Shown: positions 17,359 through 24,084 of the stretch, in pieces
Position numbering within the stretch: position 1 is the stretch's first letter
Layout: each line of letters starts with the position of its first letter
NCBI GenBank assembly: GCA_964610985.1
Contig: CAZSZJ010000007.1
Location: 1-49,806 of the forward strand
Origin: JARIHD01 sp964610985
GTDB lineage: Bacteria > Patescibacteriota > Saccharimonadia > Saccharimonadales > UBA4665
Length of the DNA stretch: 49,806 bases
Direction: 5' to 3'
Translations under genes and position numbers: made by a program
Notes under the pieces: generated by a model
Told to the model about the DNA's origin: nothing
Database searches by the model: none
What the model saw: only the letters and a program-made list of their open reading frames with translations

Positions 17359-19255
17359 CCTCGCTCGAAAGGTGTTGAGGTATGAAGATGCTACGGCGTA
17401 CCAAGGGCATGATTTTATTTTGTACCACTTCAATTAATTCAGATCGTGTCTTTATGCCGTAAAGGTTCAGGATTCGTTGCTCGTCCGCCCAACCGGCTTT
17501 TCTCTGGTCAAAAGTAAAACGCCATGGCATACAGTGCGCGATGTACACAGCGGCTTGCTCGGCGTCGGACAACCGGGCAATAGCCTGGTAGGGCAAAAGA
17601 GGTTTCTCCTCAACTTCGGGAGTCTCCTGCCCCCTTTCATTATCCGGTCTTGCTTCGTCGACAACATCTTTAAGTCCGGCGCGATTTACCTCAAAAAAAT
17701 CTAGCACTTGCTGGCTGCCCCATTGGGGATATGCGTATGGGGGGCGCCCCTCAACACCGGATACCCCACAAACAAGGGCATTAGCCGCTTTTTCAGACTC
17801 ATTTAAGGCATTAAGTTGCCCTGTACTCAGACGAACAAGCGCGGAAGCATTTATTCCTTCGGCAACATCAAGAGCGGCAGGAGTATCCATTACGGAATCA
17901 AACGCCGCAGAATCGACTTCCTCATCTTCTAAAGGTTGTTTTTGCTTCTTGCGCTCAAACGCCTTACGCAAACCCAGCTTATCCATATCATGCAGCATAT
18001 CGTCTTTCTGCGCTATCGCCCGCAAAGTATTAACGGGTAGGGTAATTTTAGCTTCCTGACATGCCTCCGATAAACACCTATATCGTTCACCGTAATCCTT
18101 AGCCCTATCTACGGCAGCTTCCAGGTATATGTACGCAAACTCTTCCATCAAGGACGGCGTAAAGCCCGGGCCAGATATAGACATAAGCGAGTCAAGCGCA
18201 GCCTTATATCGTTCGCATATGGAAATAGCTGGACCCCGATGACGCTTGAATAATTGAGTCCGAGTACCGAAAGCTAAGTCCGAATGGTCGGCTTGAGACG
18301 TGATCATATCCCGAAGCAAACTAATGCTCCTTCGCTCAGCAACGTCAGCCTCCAGGCCATTATAAAGAGCTCGTATTGGCTGGGCCATGAGCTCTCCATG
18401 TGGTAATTGGGCCATGAGTTCGGTCACACTCGCCGACAGGTTCAGGTCGACCGGCTTAATCTTACTATTCTTTCGCGTTTTTGGCGGCTCAGGCTCTTGC
18501 ATGCGCGCTTCTATTGCGGCGACTGGGTCAAGGGGATTCGTGCCGCATAATCTGGATAGTTCCCGCAACGAGATTTGAGAATTTTTCCTGTAATAAGATA
18601 TGAGGGCGCTATAAAACTCTGGAGAATGGCATGCCGCGGCAGACACATAGCTGGGAATGTGGCAGCGTCTGATGGCAAGCGCATCTTCTACAAACTGCTT
18701 CGCTACTGCAAGCATCAACTTTCTTTCGCCAGGCGTGGGCTCTTTATTTTCTTTGCCCGCTATGCACCGCTGAAAATAGAGTTGTTTGCCAATAGTACCT
18801 AGTGCCTCCCTGTACCTTTTTGGGGTTAGTTCTTGTGAAATCCGTTCCGCCCAGAAGTGGTTCAATCCTTCGCTAAGCTGGTCAGTAAAAATGGGCGTCG
18901 TATGACGCTGGCGGATCGCCAGGCGATTCGCCACATAGGCTTGGCGCAGGACAATAAGTGCCTGATCCGGCTCGGAAGGCAAAGAGTCAAGATTCCACTG
19001 CAAGTCAGACGGGCTGAATTGATCGCGCGAATCAACATCTTCAGCCATAGGTACGGCCACAACCTCTCCCCCTATAACCGTCATGCCGGCGTATCCGCTA
19101 AATTGCAACGTCCTTACAATTTCGTTTGTTTGTTCCAGGCATCGGACACGCTGGATACACAGCAAGCATGCCACTCGGCCCGCCTCGGTAGGTGGCGAAA
19201 AGATGGCTTCATTCGGTCCGCATACGCCGGGCATGAACGAACTGCGTTCACTCAT
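17318..19255 (-). CDS. Large protein with an N-terminal WhiB-like cysteine motif
   Basis: 645 residues. The N-terminus has four cysteines, C12, C30, C33 and C39, in the pattern C-x17-C-x2-C-x5-C (VCGPNEAIFSP, then VACLLCIQRVRCLEQ), followed by GYAGMTVIGG near 54-63. This is the WhiB arrangement: a 4Fe-4S cluster held by C...CxxC-x5-C and then the G[VI]WGG turn. The remaining 580 residues are soluble and mostly helical, with a basic/acidic linker (RKNSKIKP; QPLEDEEVDSA), and match no family I know. WhiB proteins bind the sigma factor and sense redox or NO. A cluster-regulated transcription role is plausible but unproven. The start has GGAAGG upstream. Confidence 0.7.
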   Translation of the reverse strand: MSERSSFMPGVCGPNEAIFSPPTEAGRVACLLCIQRVRCLEQTNEIVRTLQFSGYAGMTVIGGEVVAVPMAEDVDSRDQFSPSDLQWNLDSLPSEPDQALIVLRQAYVANRLAIRQRHTTPIFTDQLSEGLNHFWAERISQELTPKRYREALGTIGKQLYFQRCIAGKENKEPTPGERKLMLAVAKQFVEDALAIRRCHIPSYVSAAACHSPEFYSALISYYRKNSQISLRELSRLCGTNPLDPVAAIEARMQEPEPPKTRKNSKIKPVDLNLSASVTELMAQLPHGELMAQPIRALYNGLEADVAERRSISLLRDMITSQADHSDLAFGTRTQLFKRHRGPAISICERYKAALDSLMSISGPGFTPSLMEEFAYIYLEAAVDRAKDYGERYRCLSEACQEAKITLPVNTLRAIAQKDDMLHDMDKLGLRKAFERKKQKQPLEDEEVDSAAFDSVMDTPAALDVAEGINASALVRLSTGQLNALNESEKAANALVCGVSGVEGRPPYAYPQWGSQQVLDFFEVNRAGLKDVVDEARPDNERGQETPEVEEKPLLPYQAIARLSDAEQAAVYIAHCMPWRFTFDQRKAGWADEQRILNLYGIKTRSELIEVVQNKIMPLVRRSIFIPQHLSSEAILRKLSALDNLQ

Positions 19256-19310
19256 AGTCCTTCCTTTTTACTCCAAGATGTTGTAAAAGTACAGTCTTTT
19301 ATGAATCTGC

Positions 19311-19316
19311 TACAAT
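19311..19316 (+). promoter_or_regulatory. -10 box 6 nt before a start codon
   Basis: TACAAT ends 6 nt before the ATG at 19323. No Shine-Dalgarno site lies between them, so this is another probable leaderless transcript. TTGTAA upstream is too far away (24 nt) to be a normal -35. Confidence 0.5.
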
Positions 19317-19322
19317 AGAACG

Positions 19323-19583
19323 ATGAATACACCACAAGATTTCAAACTATACGACGCACAACAAATTTTAAGCGGCATCGAAGCATTTGCCCTGATCGGC
19401 CTCGTGCTGCTTTTGGCCTACTACTTCTTTATTCGGCGACCGATTGCGGGCAAAAAAGTAGCACTTATTGTGATTATCGGTGCGGTTGCCTGGTCGGTAG
19501 CGCACGCAGGCGGCTACTACATTGGTGTCAAAAACTACCTAGACTACCGCAAGCAAGCTTCGCAAATGCAGACGGGCGCATAG
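19323..19583 (+). CDS. Small membrane protein with two transmembrane helices
   Basis: 86 residues. Hydrophobic segments at about 21-37 (AFALIGLVLLLAYYFFI) and 45-62 (VALIVIIGAVAWSVAHAG) are separated by the basic loop RRPIAGKK; both ends are hydrophilic. No family recognised. It is probably leaderless, and the AlkZ-like gene follows 15 nt downstream on the same strand, so they likely form one transcript. Confidence 0.65.
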   Translation: MNTPQDFKLYDAQQILSGIEAFALIGLVLLLAYYFFIRRPIAGKKVALIVIIGAVAWSVAHAGGYYIGVKNYLDYRKQASQMQTGA

Positions 19584-19598
19584 TTCCGAATACGATTC

Positions 19599-20690
19599 AT
19601 GACATTGTCGGACATTACACGACAGCGACTCTATACACAACGGTTGACCGGCCCTAAACTAGGGTCGGTCGAAGAAGTTGTACGCTATTTTGGCGCCGTT
19701 CAAGCACAGGAGTACCAGCCCTCACTTTGGGCGGTTGGTCAGCGTCTGGCCGACGCGGCAAGCGAAAATACGGCAATCCAAGCTATCTCAGATCACAAAA
19801 TTGTCCGAACCTGGCCAATGCGCGGCACGATCCATTACGTACCCGCCGAGGACGCAAAATGGATGCTGGAACTGACTGCCCACCGCATAAATACCAAGTT
19901 TATGGGATTTTTGACCAAAATCGGACTGACACAGCAACATCTGGACAGCGCCCGCAAAATCCTGGAGCGCACCCTAGCAGGTAGCAAACCATTCATGCGG
20001 AAAGAACTGTATGCCGCCCTTGAAGCCGGTGGCGTTCCTACCAGCAAATCATTCGGCCTGCACATTTTGGGCTATTGGTCACAGGAGGGCCTGATTTGCC
20101 CCGGTCCGCATGAGGGCAAGCAGCAAACGTTTGTACTGCTCGATGAATGGGTTCCGCAGTCGCGCAACCTCAAAGGCGACGAAGCTATTGCCGAACTGGC
20201 CAAACGGTACTTTACCAGCCATGGCCCGGCGACCGTACAGGACTTTGCCTGGTGGACGGGATTATCGGCGGCAGAAGCCAAACAAGGCGTTTCGAGCCTG
20301 GGCCGGGAATTTATACGCGAAATGATAGACGGTAAAGACTATTGGTTCACTCCAACGCCGGGCAATCTTCCCGATGAGCCAGCAGCACACCTGCTGCCCT
20401 GTTTTGACGAATACACAGTGGCCTACAAAGACCGCGGGGCGGTAGTAGCGCCCGAAGACCTCCGGGCCTTTGGCTATGGCGTCAACCTCAATAACATTAT
20501 TATCGACGGCCGCATCGCCGGTTCATGGAAACGAACCATCAAAAAAGACGGAGCGATCATCGAGCTCACACCCCTACGGGAATGGTCGTCTCGAGATCGC
20601 TCCGCCGTTAGCGCCGCAAGTGTGCGCTACGCAGCATATCTGGGCCTACCGCATCGTACGGAAGAACTTCCGTACATCGCCCACCAATAG
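19599..20690 (+). CDS. Winged-helix protein of the HTH_42 / AlkZ-YcaQ family (putative DNA glycosylase)
   Basis: 363 residues of the family formerly called winged helix DNA-binding domain protein. Opening residues RQRLYTQRLTGP and VVRYFGAVQAQEYQPSLW are typical. The QAQ at 35-37 matches the catalytic Q-x-Q of AlkZ, which unhooks azinomycin interstrand crosslinks; E. coli YcaQ has Q-x-D. WPMRGTIHYVPAED and the C-terminal HLLPCFDEYTVAYKDR and INNIIIDGRIAGSWKR-like strand (here LNNIIIDGRIAGSWKR) are family blocks. Glycosylase activity on bulky or crosslinked bases is a reasonable inference. Its end overlaps the convergent epoxide hydrolase by 45 nt. Confidence 0.85.
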   Translation: MTLSDITRQRLYTQRLTGPKLGSVEEVVRYFGAVQAQEYQPSLWAVGQRLADAASENTAIQAISDHKIVRTWPMRGTIHYVPAEDAKWMLELTAHRINTKFMGFLTKIGLTQQHLDSARKILERTLAGSKPFMRKELYAALEAGGVPTSKSFGLHILGYWSQEGLICPGPHEGKQQTFVLLDEWVPQSRNLKGDEAIAELAKRYFTSHGPATVQDFAWWTGLSAAEAKQGVSSLGREFIREMIDGKDYWFTPTPGNLPDEPAAHLLPCFDEYTVAYKDRGAVVAPEDLRAFGYGVNLNNIIIDGRIAGSWKRTIKKDGAIIELTPLREWSSRDRSAVSAASVRYAAYLGLPHRTEELPYIAHQ

Positions 20691-21785
20691 GTCAGGCGCT
20701 TCCATGGCAGCAAAGTGACCGCCGCGTTCGAATTCGCTCAGGTGGCCTTCGTCGCCGTCTTTTTGGACAAGCGCACGGATGGTGTTGTCGCCCGCAAAGA
20801 TGGCGACGCCTACTGGTACCGCTGGAGGCATCGGCCAACCACCTGCATGTGTCGTTTCGTACAGCAACCGGGCCGCCGAACCGATAGTACCCGTAAACCA
20901 GTACAGGCTGACGTTTGCTAAAAGTTCATCGATATTTACGGCGTCCTCTGGCAACTCTTTGGCAGGGTCAGTCCATTCCTGGAACTTTTCGACAATCCAA
21001 GCCAGCTGGCCGATCGGCGAGTCGTTCAGGCCGTAAGCCAAAGTCTGCGGGCGAGTAGCCTGCATCTGGTAGTACGCCATACCTTCAGCTTGGAACTTGG
21101 CGAGGCGCTCCATACGAACCTGGTCTTCTTTGGACAGGTCTTCGGACTTCAGCGAATCGCCCATAGGGAAGATAGCCGGGCCGTTCATATGAATGCCGAC
21201 GAGTTTGCCGCCTGAAGCGTGACTTAGTTCGGTCGAGATGCCAGTTCCGGCGTCACCACCCTGGGCAACGTATTTTTCGTAGCCCAAGCGGTCCATGAGC
21301 TCCGCCCATGCTTTACCAATGCGCGCAAGGTTCCAGCCGGCTTCTTTGGTAGGACCAGAAAAACCAAAGCCAGGAATAGACGGAATAACCAGATGGAACG
21401 CATCCTTGGCATCACGGCCGTGAGCGCGGGGGTTAGTCAACGGCTCGATAATGTTCAGGAATTCAAAGACCGAGCCTGGCCAACCGTGAGTAATGATCAG
21501 TGGCATGGCATCTGTTTCCGGCGACTTAATGTGCAAGAAGTGAATGGTTTGGCTGTCAATTTCTGTGGTGAATTGTGGATATTTGTTGAGACGCTCTTCT
21601 TGTGCGCGCCAGTCAAAGTCGTTCCGCCAGTATTTGGCCAGCTTTTTCAGGTAGTCAGTCGGCACACCGGCTTCCCAGCTTTTGTTTTCGATAAGTTCTG
21701 GCCAGCGAGCCTCGTCCAGGCGTTTATGCAAATCATCGATTGCGGCCTGAGGAATGTTGGCTTTGAACGGGGTTATTTTGGTCAT
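20646..21785 (-). CDS. Epoxide hydrolase (EHN domain plus alpha/beta hydrolase), paralog 1
   Basis: 379 residues. The N-terminal EHN domain (residues 1-95, TPFKANIPQAAIDDLHKRLD and YWRNDFDWRAQEERLN) is followed by an alpha/beta hydrolase core with oxyanion motif HGWPG (100-104), IPSIPGFGFSGP, the nucleophile Asp in GGDAG (D178) and the C-terminal His in ERGGHFAAME. It opens epoxides to diols via an alkyl-enzyme ester. The start at 21785 has GAGGAGA upstream; an in-frame start at 21812 would include the ribosome site. An AraC regulator lies 74 nt upstream on the same strand, and a paralogous pair exists near 30 kb. Confidence 0.9.
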   Translation of the reverse strand: MTKITPFKANIPQAAIDDLHKRLDEARWPELIENKSWEAGVPTDYLKKLAKYWRNDFDWRAQEERLNKYPQFTTEIDSQTIHFLHIKSPETDAMPLIITHGWPGSVFEFLNIIEPLTNPRAHGRDAKDAFHLVIPSIPGFGFSGPTKEAGWNLARIGKAWAELMDRLGYEKYVAQGGDAGTGISTELSHASGGKLVGIHMNGPAIFPMGDSLKSEDLSKEDQVRMERLAKFQAEGMAYYQMQATRPQTLAYGLNDSPIGQLAWIVEKFQEWTDPAKELPEDAVNIDELLANVSLYWFTGTIGSAARLLYETTHAGGWPMPPAVPVGVAIFAGDNTIRALVQKDGDEGHLSEFERGGHFAAMEAPDLLVGDVRKFFRTMR

Positions 21786-21859
21786 GGTGTTCTCCTCTTT
21801 TTGTTGACACAATCATTTAACTAAATAACCCCGCCCTGCTCTTGAAGGAAAACGACAAT

Positions 21860-22558
21860 TTAAGGCGCGCTTGTCCGAAAAGCTGTGTCGCGAGGCTGCT
21901 TGGCGATCTCGCCTGGTGAACTGCCAATAATATGCCGCAGCCAGCGCGTCATGTGTGACTGGTCGGCGTAGCCGGTTTCGAGGGCTACTTGCGGCAATGA
22001 CTTACCACCCTTAATAAGTGACACGGCTTCGTTGGCGCGGTAAATCTGCTGCAAATAATTGTGCGTGATCCCGGTTGTCTTTAGAAAATGGCGCTGCAAT
22101 GTGCGGGGTGCCATTGCCCTAGGCGCGCCCGCCAGCGCAGAAGTCACGGCTTCGTTTTGGACAATCCAACCTTCTTTTTGCAGCCGTCTGGCAAATGCTT
22201 CGGCACTGTCGAAAGTAGGGATTTTAAGCGTCGTACTGCCGCCGAGCCAAAAAGAGCGGGCAGTCGCCGCCTGAAGCATTTGCGCCTGGTCGGCCGCCAG
22301 CTCGACAGATGGCATAAACCAGCCCGGTTTAAAACCCAAACTTGTAATCTGGTCACCTTCACGGATATCGAGCGCCAGCGGCCGGGTGGTAATACCGGTC
22401 AAAAACAGCTGCGTTCCAGCCGCTTTTTTGATAATGACAATTCCCCACGAACCATCCGGCGGGGCTACAAATGTCTGGTCGGATGTAGCGGTGATTTGCG
22501 CAATACTATCGACAAACGGCAGACCGTTCGGGGCGTAGGCGCGTGAAATCAGGTTCAT
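21860..22558 (-). CDS. AraC-type transcriptional regulator, paralog 1
   Basis: 232 residues from the ATG at 22558. The N-terminal half is a sensor-like beta-rich domain (APPDGSWGIVIIKKAAGTQ). The C-terminal AraC helix-turn-helix pair has FLKTTGITHNYLQQIYRANE, then GGKSLPQVALETGYADQSHM and TRWLRHIIGSSPGEI. The ATG comes 4 nt after the aspS stop, so it is probably translated from the aspS transcript. It is followed 74 nt later by an epoxide hydrolase gene, the likely target. A closely similar regulator sits by the second epoxide hydrolase at 29.9 kb. Confidence 0.9.
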   Translation of the reverse strand: MNLISRAYAPNGLPFVDSIAQITATSDQTFVAPPDGSWGIVIIKKAAGTQLFLTGITTRPLALDIREGDQITSLGFKPGWFMPSVELAADQAQMLQAATARSFWLGGSTTLKIPTFDSAEAFARRLQKEGWIVQNEAVTSALAGAPRAMAPRTLQRHFLKTTGITHNYLQQIYRANEAVSLIKGGKSLPQVALETGYADQSHMTRWLRHIIGSSPGEIAKQPRDTAFRTSAP

Positions 22559-22562
22559 GCTG

Positions 22563-23969
22563 CTAGGCGAGACCGAGTTCTTTGAGTTGCTTAGCAGAAA
22601 CATCTGCGGGCGCGCCCATCATAAGATCGCGGGCGTCGCCGGTCTTTGGAAACGCCATCACGTCGCGAATGCTCGGTTCGTTTTGCAGGAGCATAACCAG
22701 GCGGTCCAGCCCCCAGGCAATACCGCCATGCGGCGGCGTACCAAAGGTAAAGGCCTTGAGCATGTGACCAAAGTCACGTTCGATGTTTTCGGGTTTGTGA
22801 CCGATGATTTCCAGAACCTTACGCAGGTCTTCGGGTTTGTGGTTACGGATGCTGCCGCCGCCAATTTCAGTGCCATTGAGCACGATGTCGTATTGGGTAG
22901 TCAGGATGTCGCCTATGTTTTGTTTGTTCTGCAGCCACTCGCGGTGTTCGGGAATTGCTGCGCTAAAAGGATTGTGCGTAAAGGTCCATTCGCCTTCTGC
23001 GCCGTGATGCTCTTCTTTGTTGGTTTTTTCAAAAAACGGAAAGTCGATAACCCAGCAAAAAGCCAAGAGGTTGGGGTCGTCTTTGTCTTCGCGAAGGTCG
23101 GGACGGTCCGAATTGTATTTTTCCATGGCCTCTTTGTAAGAGATGTGGGGGAACGGTACTTGCTGGATGCGCTTTTCGGGATACAGCGTTTCGACGATTT
23201 TGATGAGCATGGCTTCGTTCATGGCCATAACGTCCTCGCGCTCGACAAAGCTCATCTCCATGTCCATCTGGGTAAATTCGGCTTGGCGGTCGCCGCGCAT
23301 GTCTTCGTCGCGGAAACAGCGGGCAATCTGGTAGTAGCGTTCGACGCCGCCGACCATCAGGAGCTGCTTAAACTGCTGGGGCGACTGCGGCAGCACAAAA
23401 TAACTGCCAGGGTTAAGCCGCGCCGGGATAACGTATTCGCGCGCGCCTTCGGGGGTGCCTTTGGTCAGATAGGGTGTTTCGATTTCCCAAAACTTTTCGG
23501 CATCCAGATGGTCACGGATAATCTTGGTGATCTGATGACGCTTTTCCAGGTTGTTGCGCATGCGTTCCGACCGGAGGTCGAGGTAGCGGTACTGCATGCG
23601 CAGGTCTTCGCCGACCTCATGAGCTTTTTCGATCTCAAAGACGGGTGTTTCGGCCTCGGCCAGGACTTCCATGTCTTCGGCGACCAGTTCGACGGTGCCA
23701 GTGGGCATGTCGGGGTTAATTTGGCGCTCACCACGCTTTTGGATTTTGCCGGTAATGGCCACGACATATTCGCTGCGGAGTGTGTTGGCTTTATCGAATA
23801 AGCCTTCTGCGCCAGCGCCGTCTTTGAAGACCACTTGCAGCAGGCCACTGCGGTCGCGGAGGTCAATAAAGATCAGTTTTCCATGATCGCGGCGGGACAT
23901 AACCCAGCCTTTAACTTCCACAACTTCATCCAGGCGTTCAACCGTTTCGGTCACCCATACTCTGCTCAT
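22563..23969 (-). CDS. aspS: Aspartyl-tRNA synthetase, bacterial type lacking the GAD insertion domain
   Basis: A class II synthetase that charges tRNA-Asp, perhaps also tRNA-Asn. The OB-fold anticodon domain (KGWVMSRRDHGKLIFIDLRD) and class II motifs are present: motif 2 in RCFRDEDMRGDRQAEFTQMD, and motif 3 in GIAWGLDRLVMLL. LQNEPSIRDVMAFPKT is the bacterial-type ending. At 468 residues it is about 120 shorter than usual: YNSDRPDLRED runs almost directly into LLAFCWVIDFPFFE, where bacterial enzymes carry the GAD domain. The start has GAGAAGAAG upstream. Specificity for Asp only or Asp/Asn cannot be told; no gatCAB genes are in the window. Confidence 0.95.
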   Translation of the reverse strand: MSRVWVTETVERLDEVVEVKGWVMSRRDHGKLIFIDLRDRSGLLQVVFKDGAGAEGLFDKANTLRSEYVVAITGKIQKRGERQINPDMPTGTVELVAEDMEVLAEAETPVFEIEKAHEVGEDLRMQYRYLDLRSERMRNNLEKRHQITKIIRDHLDAEKFWEIETPYLTKGTPEGAREYVIPARLNPGSYFVLPQSPQQFKQLLMVGGVERYYQIARCFRDEDMRGDRQAEFTQMDMEMSFVEREDVMAMNEAMLIKIVETLYPEKRIQQVPFPHISYKEAMEKYNSDRPDLREDKDDPNLLAFCWVIDFPFFEKTNKEEHHGAEGEWTFTHNPFSAAIPEHREWLQNKQNIGDILTTQYDIVLNGTEIGGGSIRNHKPEDLRKVLEIIGHKPENIERDFGHMLKAFTFGTPPHGGIAWGLDRLVMLLQNEPSIRDVMAFPKTGDARDLMMGAPADVSAKQLKELGLA

Positions 23970-24048
23970 AATCTTCTTCTCTTTCGCTTTTTTGCAAATA
24001 AATAACCCGGCAGACGAGTTTCCATTATTATAACGCAGCGAACTCCCC

Positions 24049-24077
24049 TTGCCTACCCCTGTTCGTCATGGTATGTT
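24049..24077 (+). promoter_or_regulatory. Promoter placing the transcription start on the ATG of the 789-residue gene
   Basis: TTGCCT (24049-24054), a 17-nt spacer and TATGTT (24072-24077), then 7 nt to the ATG at 24085. This is the clearest full promoter with leaderless geometry in the window. It argues against the in-frame TTG at 24049, which is the -35 itself. Confidence 0.6.
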
Positions 24078-24084
24078 GAGACTT

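Noticed and set aside
22557..23801. Long open frame (414 codons) antisense to aspS
   Set aside because: It mirrors the synthetase gene, whose motifs are all intact; the antisense product has no recognisable pattern and arises from codon bias in the real gene.
24049..24084. Upstream TTG start for the 789-residue protein
   Set aside because: The TTG is part of the -35 hexamer, so it would not be transcribed; the ATG at 24085 fits the promoter.
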